Shown one piece after another: positions 15,726 through 26,022 of a stretch of DNA of 42,191 bases. A program made the translations under genes and the position numbers. Source of the DNA: Bacteroidia bacterium (GTDB taxonomy: Bacteria > Bacteroidota > Bacteroidia > Flavobacteriales > Flavobacteriaceae). Under the pieces are notes generated by a model. It ran no database searches. It saw nothing but the letters and a program-made list of their open reading frames with translations, and had not been told where the DNA came from. The stretch spans positions 1 through 42,191 of the forward strand of contig JAUIGO010000022.1 in NCBI GenBank assembly GCA_030429955.1. The letters run 5' to 3'. Within the stretch, counting starts at the first letter, position 1; every line of letters begins with the position of its first letter.

Positions 15726-17639
15726 TTAATCTACGTTGTCGTGTAAAAAAGAATTGTTACTTCGTAATTGCATATCATCGTTATCATCTGTTCCAAGCGA
15801 TAATCGAGATGTATTGGTTTCTGATGAATGCTGTGCTTGCTCCAAGTTTACGCCTTGTCTTTTGTAAGCTGGAACTTTTTCAATATCATCAATTTTTGAA
15901 TTGTTGAATTTATAATTGAACTCTTTCATTTTTCTGCGTCGTTCATCAGCTCTTTCTTTCAGAATTTCTGAGATTGGACTATTCATTGGATCGAGTTCTT
16001 CAGCTTCGGTTTGTGTTTCCTTTTTTTCTATTACTTTCTTTTCAAACACAATATCTTCCTCAGCTTTCACTAATACATCTTCTTGTTTTTTGTTTTCATT
16101 TATTGAAGATTCTATCGTGATATAATCGTCTAAAGCATAACGTTTTTCACCATCTTCGCTAGCTTCAGTAACAGTGATCAACTCAATATAATCATTTACA
16201 GGCATGTCTTTTACCTCTTCACTTTCGTCCAAGCTAAACATGATCTTTTTTTCTTCTTTATCAGATTTTTTATCTATAGAAACAGGTTTTGACAACGGAA
16301 GATCAAAAGTGAGCATGATTTGTTCTTCTTGCACTTCTTCCTTTGGTTCTTCAACAGCAGGCTTTACCTCATTGATAACAAAATCATCTTCAGACACATT
16401 TGCAAGCACTTCGTCATAAACCACCTTCATATTTCTTAATAATTCTGTAGTAGGAATCAGATCCATTTCTGGCATTTTTTGTTCCTCTTCCTCTTCTATA
16501 TCAAGATTGTGAACTATTTTTTCGTCTTTCTTTTCTAAGATAATATCAGGTCTAATGATAGCAGGATCTCTGTCTTTTGATAAATCTTGTTCTGTTTGAT
16601 CGTCTTCTAAAGAATGAATTACTTTTTTTACTTCTGTGTTAGATATTTCATCTTGTTGGTCTACATTGAATCCAGTGGCAATGATAGTAACAGAAATTGA
16701 TTCTTGTAAGTCTTCATCTTCACCAACTCCCATAATGATGTTGGCTCCATGACCAGCTTCGTTTTGAATATGATCATTGATTTCCCCAATTTCATCAATG
16801 GTAATTTCTTGAGCTCCAGAAACGATAAGCAACAATACGTTTTTAGCTCCAGTAATTTTATTGTCATTCAATAATGGCGAATCCAGCGCCTTCATTATAG
16901 CTTCAGTTGCACGATTAGTTCCAGATGCAGTTGAAGATCCCATGATTGCTGTTCCACTATTACTCAATACCGTTTTAGCGTCACGTAAATCAATGTTTTG
17001 TGTGTAATGATGCGTGATTACCTCAGCTATACCTCTTGAAGCCGTTGATAATACCTCATCAGCTTTAGAGAATCCAGCTTTAAATCCAAGATTACCATAA
17101 ACTTCACGAAGTTTGTTGTTATTAATTACTACAAGAGAATCGACATGAGTTCTAAGGTTTTCTATACCTTTTTGAGCTTGTGCAATTCTAATTTTACCTT
17201 CAAATTGAAATGGCATAGTCACAATTCCTACTGTTAGGATGTCCATTTCTTTGGCTATTTTAGCAATTACTGGAGCAGCACCTGTTCCGGTTCCTCCACC
17301 CATTCCAGCTGTTATAAATACCATTTTGGTATTGGTATCTAACATTCTTCTAATTTCTTCCATGCTTTCCTTGGCAGCTTGCTCTCCAATATCTGGATTT
17401 GCACCTGCTCCAAGACCTTCGGTTAAATTGACACCTAGTTGAATTTTGTTAGGCACACCACTATTTTGTAGTGCTTGTGCATCTGTATTACAAATGACAA
17501 AGTCAACACCTTTAATCCCTTGCTGGAACATATGATTAATGGCGTTGCTACCTCCTCCTCCAACACCAATAACTTTGATGACGTTGGATTGGTTTTTTGG
17601 TAAATCAAATGTGATTCCAAAATCTTTGTTGCTACTCAT
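15726..17639 (-). CDS. ftsZ: Cell division GTPase FtsZ
   Basis: 637 residues. Tubulin-like GTPase that polymerises into the Z-ring at mid-cell. The globular domain (about 18-325) has [13 protein letters not shown] (26-38) and the tubulin signature [10 protein letters not shown] (114-123), plus NTDAQAL and the T7-loop region. Residues about 330-590 form a very long, Glu/Lys/Asp-rich, probably disordered linker with phrases such as LDIEEEEEQ. The FtsA-binding type peptide [12 protein letters not shown] lies about 35 residues before the end, not at the terminus, as in other flavobacterial FtsZ. Total length far exceeds E. coli FtsZ (383). Last gene of the dcw cluster, 51 bp after ftsA, with a terminator after it. 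Confidence 0.97.
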   Translation of the reverse strand: MSSNKDFGITFDLPKNQSNVIKVIGVGGGGSNAINHMFQQGIKGVDFVICNTDAQALQNSGVPNKIQLGVNLTEGLGAGANPDIGEQAAKESMEEIRRMLDTNTKMVFITAGMGGGTGTGAAPVIAKIAKEMDILTVGIVTMPFQFEGKIRIAQAQKGIENLRTHVDSLVVINNNKLREVYGNLGFKAGFSKADEVLSTASRGIAEVITHHYTQNIDLRDAKTVLSNSGTAIMGSSTASGTNRATEAIMKALDSPLLNDNKITGAKNVLLLIVSGAQEITIDEIGEINDHIQNEAGHGANIIMGVGEDEDLQESISVTIIATGFNVDQQDEISNTEVKKVIHSLEDDQTEQDLSKDRDPAIIRPDIILEKKDEKIVHNLDIEEEEEQKMPEMDLIPTTELLRNMKVVYDEVLANVSEDDFVINEVKPAVEEPKEEVQEEQIMLTFDLPLSKPVSIDKKSDKEEKKIMFSLDESEEVKDMPVNDYIELITVTEASEDGEKRYALDDYITIESSINENKKQEDVLVKAEEDIVFEKKVIEKKETQTEAEELDPMNSPISEILKERADERRRKMKEFNYKFNNSKIDDIEKVPAYKRQGVNLEQAQHSSETNTSRLSLGTDDNDDMQLRSNNSFLHDNVD

Positions 17640-17690
17640 ATAATTAGTTTTTTACTGGATTAGTAATTAATATTTTATTCTTTTTTAATC

Positions 17691-19016
17691 TTATTCTGCG
17701 TTATCTAAAAAATCTTTAACACGTTCCGTAAGCTTATCTAAAAACGTTTTACGTTCTTTTACTGGTTTTTCAATAACTTCATCGTCGTTTGTATCATCAG
17801 CAATTACACTTTCTTCATAAGCTTTTTGTGCTACAGCTTCTTGTTTGCGTTTTTCCTGACGTTTTAAGCCATCCATCACTAAACCAACAGCTGTTGCGTA
17901 AAGCGGACTTGTTACTTCACCATCACTATCACCTGCAAGATGCTCGTTTGGAAAACCTATTCTAGTATCCATTCCTGTGATGTATTCAACTAATTGTTTT
18001 AAATGATTCAATTGGCTTCCACCACCTGTAAGTACAATTCCTGCAATAAGCTTCTTTTTTTGTTCTTCATGACCATAGTTTTTAATCTCGACATAAACTT
18101 GTTCGATAATTTCTACCACACGTGCATGAATAATTTTAGATAAATTTTTGAGGGTTATTTCTTTTGGCTCTCTACCGCGAAGTCCAGGAATGGACACGAT
18201 TTCGTTATCTTTATTTTCTCCTGGCCATGCAGAACCAAATTTTATTTTTAAAAGTTCGGCTTGCTTTTCTATAATTGAACAGCCTTCTTTGATATCTTCA
18301 GTGATAACATTACCACCAAACGGAATAACTGCTGTATGACGAATGATACCATCTCTAAAAATGGCTAAATCTGTAGTTCCACCACCAATATCAATAAGTG
18401 CAACTCCTGCATCTTTTTCATCTTGGCTAAGTACTGCATTGGCTGATGCTAAAGGCTCTAACGTTATACCTTCCAACTCTAAACCTGCACTTTTTACACA
18501 GCGTCCAATGTTTCTGATAGAGGACACCTGACCAACAACCACATGAAAGTTGGCTTCTAAACGTCCACCATACATTCCGATAGGCTCTTTAATTTCAGCT
18601 TGACCGTCAACTTTATATTCTTGTGGAAGTACATGGATAATCTCTTCGCCAGGCAACATGACCAACTTGTGCACTTGATTGATTAAACGATCTATATCAT
18701 CTTCATCAATAACCAATTCTGAATTTGCTCTTGTGATATAATCGCTATGCTGTAAACTTCTAATATGTTGTCCAGCGATCCCAACGGTTACTTCTTCAAT
18801 TTTTACACCTGAAGCAGCTTCAGCTTCATGAACAGCTTGTTGGATAGATTGAATGGTTTGAGTAATATTGTTAACCACACCACGATGCACACCAAGACTT
18901 TTGGCTTTACCAATACCAAGAATTTCTAATTTTCCATAGTTATTCTTGCGTCCAACCATTGCCACAATTTTTGTGGTTCCGATATCTAATCCAACTGAAA
19001 TTTTATTGCCTTCCAT
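17691..19016 (-). CDS. ftsA: Cell division protein FtsA
   Basis: 441 residues, actin/Hsp70-fold ATPase that tethers FtsZ filaments to the membrane. Phosphate-binding motifs are SVGLDIGTTKIVAMVG (7-22) and DIGGGTTDLAIF (about 210-221), with the adenosine motif LTGGGSQL; the 1C insertion domain lies at about 85-165. The C-terminal amphipathic helix FLDKLTERVKDFLDNAE is the membrane-targeting sequence, preceded by a polar linker. ATG at 19016, 3 bp after the ftsQ stop, 51 bp before ftsZ; probably co-transcribed with both. Confidence 0.97.
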   Translation of the reverse strand: MEGNKISVGLDIGTTKIVAMVGRKNNYGKLEILGIGKAKSLGVHRGVVNNITQTIQSIQQAVHEAEAASGVKIEEVTVGIAGQHIRSLQHSDYITRANSELVIDEDDIDRLINQVHKLVMLPGEEIIHVLPQEYKVDGQAEIKEPIGMYGGRLEANFHVVVGQVSSIRNIGRCVKSAGLELEGITLEPLASANAVLSQDEKDAGVALIDIGGGTTDLAIFRDGIIRHTAVIPFGGNVITEDIKEGCSIIEKQAELLKIKFGSAWPGENKDNEIVSIPGLRGREPKEITLKNLSKIIHARVVEIIEQVYVEIKNYGHEEQKKKLIAGIVLTGGGSQLNHLKQLVEYITGMDTRIGFPNEHLAGDSDGEVTSPLYATAVGLVMDGLKRQEKRKQEAVAQKAYEESVIADDTNDDEVIEKPVKERKTFLDKLTERVKDFLDNAE

Positions 19017-19019
19017 GGT

Positions 19020-19739
19020 CTATTTTTTTGTGCATACAACTTGATTGTTAAACTGCAAATTCACTTTTTTATAACTACTTAGCGTTTTGTCTTTTTTTGC
19101 TTTTTGATAAAATGCTTTTAGGTTGTTTATTTTTTTATCTAAATCGTTTAAATCTCCTAATTCTATTTCAAAATCATACACTCTTGTTTTTAAACTCAAT
19201 GTCTGATCTTGTTCTTGATGAATTTCAACGATATGCGTTTTCAAAAATTCATCTTCATATATTTTACTTGCTATCTTAAAAATATTTGCCAAATTATTTT
19301 TCTCTACAGAACCTGTTACAATTGGAACGTGTGCTGTATAATTTGTTGACAAAGGCATATATTTACCCTCATCATCAATATAATATGATGCATTTGTACT
19401 TACCCTTGCAATAGGCTTGCGTTGAACTACATCGGCTCGAACCTTACCATTAACAGCTAGATATACTTCTGCGGTTTTAATCATGGCGTTTGATTTGAGG
19501 GCGTTTTCCAGACCATTCAAATCTAAAATTTCTTTAGGCACATTCGTAATACTTTCGCCATTTTGTATTAACAATTTATTAACCGATTCGTGAGTGATAA
19601 AAAGATTGTTGTCACCTAAAAAATTAACTTCAAGTTCTGATATTTTTTTAGCCTCGTTCCTGCTTGATGAAAAGGCATACAAAAAGCATACTAACACTAG
19701 TAAAACAAACCCTTTTATGTAATTCCAATTAACTCGCAA
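19020..19739 (-). CDS. ftsQ: Cell division protein FtsQ
   Basis: 239 residues: short cytoplasmic start (RVNWNYIKG), one membrane helix (about 9-25, FVLLVLVCFLYAF), then the POTRA-type region (ISELEVNFLGDNNLFITHES.., AEVYLAVNGKVRADVVQRKPIARV) and the beta domain with YYIDDEGKYMPLS. It links the cytoplasmic ring to FtsL/FtsI/FtsW. The only start that keeps the membrane helix is TTG at 19739; the next Met lies far inside. It overlaps the murC end by 11 bp, suggesting translational coupling. Length is typical for flavobacterial FtsQ. Confidence 0.92.
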   Translation of the reverse strand: MRVNWNYIKGFVLLVLVCFLYAFSSSRNEAKKISELEVNFLGDNNLFITHESVNKLLIQNGESITNVPKEILDLNGLENALKSNAMIKTAEVYLAVNGKVRADVVQRKPIARVSTNASYYIDDEGKYMPLSTNYTAHVPIVTGSVEKNNLANIFKIASKIYEDEFLKTHIVEIHQEQDQTLSLKTRVYDFEIELGDLNDLDKKINNLKAFYQKAKKDKTLSSYKKVNLQFNNQVVCTKK

Positions 19740-21081
19740 TGCTTAAATTTTCTTTAATGTTTTTTACTTCTGCTCCAATATCTCCAGCTCCAATGGTTAT
19801 TATAACCTTTATATCGCTTTTTTGTATTTCTTTTACTATGTCAGATTTTGTAATAAGTTTCTTATTTGGGTTGTCAATTTTATCTAATAGCCATTGAGAA
19901 TTTACACCTTCAATTGGCAATTCACGTGCTGGATAAATGTCCAATAACAAAACTTGATCGAACTTTTCTAAGCTCGAAGCAAATTCGTCTGCAAAATCTT
20001 TTGTTCTACTAAATAAATGTGGCTGAAAAATGGCCAATACTTTTTGATTTGGGTACATTTCTCTAACAGCTTGATGAACAGCATTGATTTCTTCGGGATG
20101 GTGTGCATAGTCATCAATAAAAATCAAATCATCAGTCTTAATCTGATAGGTAAATCTTCGTTTGACACCTTTGTAAGATGCTAATGCGCTGGCAAGTCTG
20201 ATTGGAGAGCAACCAAATTCTACAGCCATTGCCAGCGCTATTAATGCATTCGACAAATTATGTCTACCAGGTAGGTTAAATTTTAAATTTTGAATATTTT
20301 GATTAGGTGTTTGTACATCAAACACATAAGTTCCGTTTTCTATGGTTATGTTTTTTGCAATATAATCTGCATCATCTTCAATTGCATAAGTGATCCCATC
20401 TAAAGGCAATCCTTTTTTAATAAAAAATTTTCCTTTAGGTTTTAATTTTTTACTAAAAGAAACGAACGATTCTTTTAAATGTTCTGCGTTTCCATAAATA
20501 TCAAGATGATCAGCATCCATTGAGGTAATGCAAGCATAATCTGGTGACAAGGTTAAAAATGAACGATCAAATTCATCAGCTTCAACGACAGACACTTTAT
20601 TACCATTTTGGATTAAGTTTGAATTGTAGTTTTCAGAAATCCCTCCTAAAAAGGCTGTCATTTCAACATCACATTCATTCAATAGATGACCTAAAATACT
20701 TGTGGTGGTTGTTTTACCATGTGTTCCAGCAACAGCCAAACAAATGGTGTTTTGAGTTATTAACCCAAGTACTTCTGATCTTTTCAATACCTTAAAACCG
20801 TTGTTGAAAAAGTAGTTTAATTCACCATGATCTTTTGGGATCGCTGGCGTATAAACCACTAAAGTTTCTTGACTGTTAAAATATTGCGCAGAAATATCAG
20901 TATAGTCATCTATAAAATGAATGCTTGCTCCTAAAGCTTCAAGAGCATCTGTAATCTCAGTTTTAGTTTTATCATAACCAGCAACATTTTTATTGGCAGC
21001 CATAAAATAACGAGCCAATGCACTCATCCCAATGCCACCAATGCCAATAAAATAGACGTTATGTATCTGGTTTAAATTCAA
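19729..21081 (-). CDS. murC: UDP-N-acetylmuramate--L-alanine ligase
   Basis: 450 residues. Adds L-Ala to UDP-MurNAc with ATP, in the cytoplasm. The N-terminal nucleotide fold is [11 protein letters not shown] (13-23), the Mur ligase P-loop is GTHGKTTTT (119-127), and [10 protein letters not shown] and DYAHHPEEI (C-terminal domain) are in place. The start is TTG at 21081, overlapping the murG stop in a TTGA arrangement; no ATG exists before residue 19, which would destroy the first domain. It overlaps ftsQ by 11 bp. Confidence 0.96.
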   Translation of the reverse strand: MNLNQIHNVYFIGIGGIGMSALARYFMAANKNVAGYDKTKTEITDALEALGASIHFIDDYTDISAQYFNSQETLVVYTPAIPKDHGELNYFFNNGFKVLKRSEVLGLITQNTICLAVAGTHGKTTTTSILGHLLNECDVEMTAFLGGISENYNSNLIQNGNKVSVVEADEFDRSFLTLSPDYACITSMDADHLDIYGNAEHLKESFVSFSKKLKPKGKFFIKKGLPLDGITYAIEDDADYIAKNITIENGTYVFDVQTPNQNIQNLKFNLPGRHNLSNALIALAMAVEFGCSPIRLASALASYKGVKRRFTYQIKTDDLIFIDDYAHHPEEINAVHQAVREMYPNQKVLAIFQPHLFSRTKDFADEFASSLEKFDQVLLLDIYPARELPIEGVNSQWLLDKIDNPNKKLITKSDIVKEIQKSDIKVIITIGAGDIGAEVKNIKENLSIAS

Positions 21082-22181
21082 ATTCTTAATAATTTTTCAA
21101 CCTCATCGGCAATGTCTTTTGTTGCGTTGACTAAGGCCAGTTTTTTTATGTTCTTACTTAATAATTCTTGTCTTTCTTTCGAGCTATTTAACAAGGAAAA
21201 CTTGTTTTCAAAATCTACATCCAAATCCTCTTCCTTAATTAGAATAGCTCCATCTTTTTCAACCACTGCATTCGCATTTTTAGTTTGATGGTCTTCTGCT
21301 ACATTTGGTGATGGGATAAAAATCACTGGCTTACCAACAATACACAACTCAGAAACAGAGCCTGCTCCTGCTCTAGATATAATTATATCTGCTGCTGCGT
21401 ATGCCATATCCATTCTATTTAAAAAGGCATGCACTTGGATATCTTTAACATCACCATAAATTTTATAATCTTGATAATAGAGCTTACCACATTGCCATAT
21501 AATTTGCACGTTCTGTTCTTGAAAAAAGTCAAGTTTTTTTACGATCAATTCATTAATACGTCTTGCTCCTAAACTTCCACCTAAAACAAGCAATGTCACT
21601 TTGTTATGTTTTAGTTGGAAAAAATCTTTCGCTTCAATTGATTTATCTTCTAAACTGAGTAAATCTTGTCTTACTGGGTTTCCAGTTTTTATGATTTTAT
21701 CAGCTGGGAAAAATCGTTCAAGACCATCATAAGCCACACAAATTTTATTCGCTTTCTTCCCTAAAAATCTATTGGTTATTCCTGGATATGAATTTTGTTC
21801 CTGAATTAAACTAGGTATTCCTTTTGAGGTTGCCATTTGCAATAATGGACCACTAGCAAAACCTCCAGTTCCAATGGCAACATCAGGCTTAAATTGCTTC
21901 AATATTTTACGAGACCTTAACAAACTAATGGTTAACTTAAATGGAAAGGACAGGTTTTTAAGTGTTAATTTTCTTTGAATTCCAGAAATCCATAAGCCTT
22001 CAATATTATAACCAGCTTGTGGTACTTTTTCCATTTCCATCTTGTCTTTTGCGCCAACAAACAAAAACTCAGAATCAGGAAAACGCCTTTTTAATTCATT
22101 GGCAATAGAAATTGCTGGATAAATATGACCTCCTGTTCCTCCTCCTGACAAAATGATTCTATGTTGCTTTGTTTTTTTCAA
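21078..22181 (-). CDS. murG: Lipid II synthase (UDP-GlcNAc:undecaprenyl-PP-MurNAc-pentapeptide GlcNAc transferase)
   Basis: 367 residues. Transfers GlcNAc to lipid I on the cytoplasmic membrane face. The GT28 donor loop [16 protein letters not shown] (12-27) is intact, as are [25 protein letters not shown] and the UDP-GlcNAc site [20 protein letters not shown]. The TTG at 22181 is the only possible start: an in-frame TAG (the ftsW stop) lies one codon upstream and the next Met is inside the fold. The ftsW stop itself forms part of an AGGAG-like sequence before the TTG. Confidence 0.96.
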   Translation of the reverse strand: MKKTKQHRIILSGGGTGGHIYPAISIANELKRRFPDSEFLFVGAKDKMEMEKVPQAGYNIEGLWISGIQRKLTLKNLSFPFKLTISLLRSRKILKQFKPDVAIGTGGFASGPLLQMATSKGIPSLIQEQNSYPGITNRFLGKKANKICVAYDGLERFFPADKIIKTGNPVRQDLLSLEDKSIEAKDFFQLKHNKVTLLVLGGSLGARRINELIVKKLDFFQEQNVQIIWQCGKLYYQDYKIYGDVKDIQVHAFLNRMDMAYAAADIIISRAGAGSVSELCIVGKPVIFIPSPNVAEDHQTKNANAVVEKDGAILIKEEDLDVDFENKFSLLNSSKERQELLSKNIKKLALVNATKDIADEVEKLLRI

Positions 22182-22184
22182 CTC

Positions 22185-23381
22185 CTAAATAGTTTCGCTT
22201 AATATTTCAAGCGGATTATCTTCATAATCTTCTTGTAATTTTATTTCTTCACGTTTTGCGCTTACACTTAATATAATTCCAATGGCAAGGCAAGTCATCC
22301 AGATTGATGTTCCACCACTACTAATTAGCGGTAAGGTTTGTCCTGTAACTGGGAATAACTCCACAGCAACAGCCATATTTATCAAGGCTTGAAACACGAT
22401 TGGCAATCCTACACCAACGACTAAAAGTTTTCCGAATACTGTATCTGCTTTTTGAGATACAATCACAATTCTAAACAGTAACCATAAATACAAGACTAAC
22501 AAGAAAAGTCCTCCAGCCAGTCCATATTCTTCGACTATAATGGCGAAAATAAAATCTGATGACGATTGAGGCAAAAAGTTTTTCTGAATACTTTTTCCTG
22601 GACCAACACCAGAAAACTTACCTGAAGCAATAGCAATCTTAGCTCTTTCAATCTGATAATCTCCTTCTGTATCTTTACCATTCGAAAAATTCTCTATTCT
22701 GCTCATCCAAGTATCTACACGATTTGGCATTGCTTCTGGAAATGCTTTAGCCGTAAGGACGAAAAGGGTTAAAACTACTAATCCTGAACCTATAATAATA
22801 GCCAAATATCGCAAAGGATAGCCTCCTAAAAATGTAAGAACTAAAATCATTGTAAAAATAATGGCAGTCGTAGAAAAATTAGCTGGTAGAATAAGAACCA
22901 ACACCAAGAAAACAGGCATCCATAAAGGCAATATGCTTTCTTTAAAAGTGATTTGTTTGTCTTGAATTTTTGACAAATAGCGAGCTACATAAACCATCAA
23001 TACAACTGCTGCTAAAGTTGAAGGCTGAAACGTAAAACCAACTAAAGGCACTCTAATCCAGCGTTTGGCATTGGTAGCACTTTCGGCAACATCAGGTTGT
23101 AGCATAGTTACAGCTAAAAGCACCAAGACTACAGGGATCATAATCATTGAAAGACCTCTAAAATATCTGTATGGTATTTTATGAACTCCATAAATGATAG
23201 CGAAGCCCAAAAACAAATGAAGGAAGTGTTTTACAAAATAATTAAACGTATCTCCATCTCCACTTACATAAGCCAAGTTACTCGCAGCACTATATACAGG
23301 CAAAAACGAGAATATGGCCAATAGTGCAGCTATGGCCCAAATTAGTCTATCTCCTTTTATGTTACTGAATAGTGTTTGCAC
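22185..23381 (-). CDS. ftsW: Septal peptidoglycan glycosyltransferase FtsW
   Basis: 398 residues, SEDS family, about ten membrane helices. Polymerises lipid II with FtsI during septation. Characteristic stretches: RWIRVPLVGFTFQPSTLA (the substrate-site loop), NFSTTAIIFTMILVLTFLGG, YQIERAKIAIASGKFSGVGPG, FIFAIIVEEYGLAGG, and the end TGQTLPLISSGGTSIW. The start is GTG at 23381 (next Met at about residue 75 would remove two helices). It sits 8 bp after murD and 3 bp before murG. Confidence 0.96.
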   Translation of the reverse strand: MQTLFSNIKGDRLIWAIAALLAIFSFLPVYSAASNLAYVSGDGDTFNYFVKHFLHLFLGFAIIYGVHKIPYRYFRGLSMIMIPVVLVLLAVTMLQPDVAESATNAKRWIRVPLVGFTFQPSTLAAVVLMVYVARYLSKIQDKQITFKESILPLWMPVFLVLVLILPANFSTTAIIFTMILVLTFLGGYPLRYLAIIIGSGLVVLTLFVLTAKAFPEAMPNRVDTWMSRIENFSNGKDTEGDYQIERAKIAIASGKFSGVGPGKSIQKNFLPQSSSDFIFAIIVEEYGLAGGLFLLVLYLWLLFRIVIVSQKADTVFGKLLVVGVGLPIVFQALINMAVAVELFPVTGQTLPLISSGGTSIWMTCLAIGIILSVSAKREEIKLQEDYEDNPLEILSETI

Positions 23382-23389
23382 TTTTTCTT

Positions 23390-24724
23390 TTATAATTTTC
23401 TTACAGCATCTTTAAACTGTCTTCCTCTGTCTTCGTAGTTTTCAAATAAATCAAAACTTGCACATGCTGGAGACAACAATACGTTATCACCTGCTTCTGC
23501 TATTTTATAGGCGATTTTTACTGCTTCACTCATGTATTGAGTTTCAACAATGATATCGACCATGTTCCCAAAATTTTCGAATAACTTTTTGTTATCTACT
23601 CCTAAACAAATAATGGCTTTTACATTTTTGTTTACAAAAGGAAATAAGGATTCATAATTATTCCCTTTATCTTGACCTCCTACAATCCAAACCGTTGGTG
23701 CTTCCATGCTTTCTAAAGCATAATACGTGGCATTAACGTTGGTCGCTTTTGAATCGTTTATGTATTGCACTTTGTTAATACGAAGGACCTGTTCTAAACG
23801 ATGTTCTGCTCCTTGAAAATTTTCAAGGCTTTCACGAATTGTGTTTTTCCTAATTCGCAGTAATTGCGCGACAGTTGAAGCTGCCATCGCATTTTTAATA
23901 TTGTGTTTTCCCTCTAGTGCTAAATTTGCTGTTGGCATAATTATTTGGCTATTATCAATGTTTATTTTTATGTTTTTGTTTTCTAAATAAGTTCCTTGAT
24001 CCAATTTCTTTGTTAAAGAAAAAGGCAGTAATGTTGATTGAATTGAATGTTCTTTTAGATAAGCCTCTATGACTTCGTCATCAGCATCATAAATCAAATA
24101 ATCGTCTTTGGTCTGATTCATTACAATCCTGAATTTTGATGCTATATAGTTTTCAAACTTATAGTCATATCTATCCAAATGGTCTGGTGTTATATTGGTA
24201 ATAACAGCGATTTCCGGTTTGAAGTTTACAATGCCATCCAGCTGAAAACTGCTCAACTCCAAAACGTAATGTTCAACATTGTTTTCAGCTACTTGTTTCG
24301 CAAAACTATCACCAATATTTCCTGCCATTCCAACGCTCAATCCAGCTTCTTTTAAAATATGATGCGTCAACATGGTTGTGGTTGTTTTACCATTACTTCC
24401 TGTAATTCCAATGATATTTGCATTGGTGTACTGTGACGCAAATTCAATTTCAGAAATCACTGAAATACCTTTTGAATCAAGCAGTTTAACAACTTCAACT
24501 TTATCAGGAATTCCAGGACTTTTTACCACAACATCTGCATTTAGTATTTTATCTAAAGAATGCTGTTTTTCTTCCCATTCAATCTCATTATATAAAAGAA
24601 CTTCTTTATATTTTTTCTTTATTTCTCCATAATCAGACACAAACACTTCATAGTTTTTTTGTTTCCCTAAAAGTGCTGTACCAACGCCGCTCTCTCCTCC
24701 TCCAAGAATGACTAATCTCTTCAT
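23390..24724 (-). CDS. murD: UDP-N-acetylmuramoylalanine--D-glutamate ligase
   Basis: 444 residues. Adds D-Glu to UDP-MurNAc-L-Ala. Seen: N-terminal fold LVILGGGESGVGTALLG (4-20), Mur ligase P-loop GSNGKTTTTML (109-119), LELSSFQLDGI, NITPDHLDRYD and the C-terminal YINDSKATNVNATYYALE and LLSPACASFDLFENYEDRG. The last phrase is diagnostic for MurD. ATG at 24724 directly abuts the mraY stop. Confidence 0.97.
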   Translation of the reverse strand: MKRLVILGGGESGVGTALLGKQKNYEVFVSDYGEIKKKYKEVLLYNEIEWEEKQHSLDKILNADVVVKSPGIPDKVEVVKLLDSKGISVISEIEFASQYTNANIIGITGSNGKTTTTMLTHHILKEAGLSVGMAGNIGDSFAKQVAENNVEHYVLELSSFQLDGIVNFKPEIAVITNITPDHLDRYDYKFENYIASKFRIVMNQTKDDYLIYDADDEVIEAYLKEHSIQSTLLPFSLTKKLDQGTYLENKNIKINIDNSQIIMPTANLALEGKHNIKNAMAASTVAQLLRIRKNTIRESLENFQGAEHRLEQVLRINKVQYINDSKATNVNATYYALESMEAPTVWIVGGQDKGNNYESLFPFVNKNVKAIICLGVDNKKLFENFGNMVDIIVETQYMSEAVKIAYKIAEAGDNVLLSPACASFDLFENYEDRGRQFKDAVRKL

Positions 24725-25966
24725 CTATCTAATTTTCAATGTCACGATAGAAATGATTGCCAACAGAATACCAACAATCCAAAATCGTGTTACAATTTTG
24801 CTTTCATGATATCCTGATTTTTGAAAATGGTGATGCAATGGCGACATCTTAAAAATGCGTCGACCTTCACCATACTTTTTTCTTGTATATTTAAAGTAGC
24901 TCACTTGCATTACTACAGATAAATTTTCTGCTAAGAAAATGCCGCACAACACAGGAATTAACCACTCTTTTCTTACGGCAATTGCAATTACTGCAATGAT
25001 TCCACCAATGGTTAAACTTCCAGTGTCTCCCATAAATACTTGTGCTGGATAGGTGTTATACCATAAAAATCCAATAAGTGCTCCAACAAAAGCTGCGATG
25101 TAAATTGTGATTTCCTCTACACGAGGTATGTACATGATATTGAGATAATCTGAAAAAATAATGTTACCAGAAACCCAAGCAAAAATCCCTAAAGTAAGTA
25201 CTATGATTGCCGAAGTTCCAGCTGCCAATCCATCAATACCATCTGTGAGGTTGGCTCCATTTGACACAGCAGTTATAATAAAAATGGCTACAAGAATAAA
25301 TATGATCCAAGAGTATTTTTGCAGATCTGGACTTATCCAAGTTATCAGACTTGAGTAATCGAATTCATTACCTTTTACAAATGGAATGGTTGTTTTGGTG
25401 GATTTTGCTTCTTCTTCAAAAAGTTTAGCAGGAGCAATATTTGGATTTTCTGCTAATAATTCTTGCTGTTGAGCAATTGGCAGTTTTTCTTTAATGGTTA
25501 CATCATCACTAAAATATAGTGTGGTACCAACAATAATTCCCAATCCAACTTGACCTAAAACTTTAAACCTTCCTTTTAGGCCTTCCTTATTTTGTTTGAA
25601 TTTTTTTATGTAATCATCTATAAACCCAATAATTCCCATCCAAACAGTGGTAATTAAAAGTAGAATGATGTAAATATTTTCCAGTTTTGCCAGTAAGATT
25701 ACTGGAATCAAAGTAGCAAGAATAATAATTAATCCACCCATTGTTGGTGTTCCAGCTTTTTCAGCTTGACCTTCCAAACCAAGATCTCTAACGGTTTCTC
25801 CTACTTGCTTTCTTTGTAAAAATTTAATAATGCGTTTTCCATAAATAGTTGAAATAAGCAAAGACAAAATAATAGCAACAGCAGCCCTAAAGGTGATGAA
25901 CCCAAATAAGGAAGCTCCAGGGAACTGGAATTGTTTTTCTAAATATTCAAATAGGTAATACAACAT
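24725..25966 (-). CDS. mraY: Phospho-N-acetylmuramoyl-pentapeptide transferase
   Basis: 413 residues, about ten membrane helices. Makes lipid I from UDP-MurNAc-pentapeptide and undecaprenyl phosphate. Seen: the GTPTMGG loop (73-79), the Mg-binding [41 protein letters not shown] and MSPLHHHFQ. It is about 50 residues longer than E. coli MraY because of a polar insert at about 160-215 ([20 protein letters not shown]..), usual in Bacteroidota. Separated from murE by a 56-bp gap holding a REP-like element. Confidence 0.96.
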   Translation of the reverse strand: MLYYLFEYLEKQFQFPGASLFGFITFRAAVAIILSLLISTIYGKRIIKFLQRKQVGETVRDLGLEGQAEKAGTPTMGGLIIILATLIPVILLAKLENIYIILLLITTVWMGIIGFIDDYIKKFKQNKEGLKGRFKVLGQVGLGIIVGTTLYFSDDVTIKEKLPIAQQQELLAENPNIAPAKLFEEEAKSTKTTIPFVKGNEFDYSSLITWISPDLQKYSWIIFILVAIFIITAVSNGANLTDGIDGLAAGTSAIIVLTLGIFAWVSGNIIFSDYLNIMYIPRVEEITIYIAAFVGALIGFLWYNTYPAQVFMGDTGSLTIGGIIAVIAIAVRKEWLIPVLCGIFLAENLSVVMQVSYFKYTRKKYGEGRRIFKMSPLHHHFQKSGYHESKIVTRFWIVGILLAIISIVTLKIR

Positions 25967-25985
25967 ATTTATTTTTCCTTTACAA

Positions 25986-26009
25986 CCCTTCGACTGCGCT
26001 CAGGGAGAC
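25986..26009. repeat. REP-like intergenic element between murE and mraY
   Basis: Contains CCCTTCGACTGCGCTCAGGG (25986-26005) followed by AGAC. It is far more GC-rich than its surroundings. I recognise near-identical strings as a dispersed intergenic element in Flavobacteriaceae genomes. Only one copy is in this window, so repeat status cannot be shown here. Confidence 0.45.
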
Positions 26010-26022
26010 TTTTGCTTATTAT

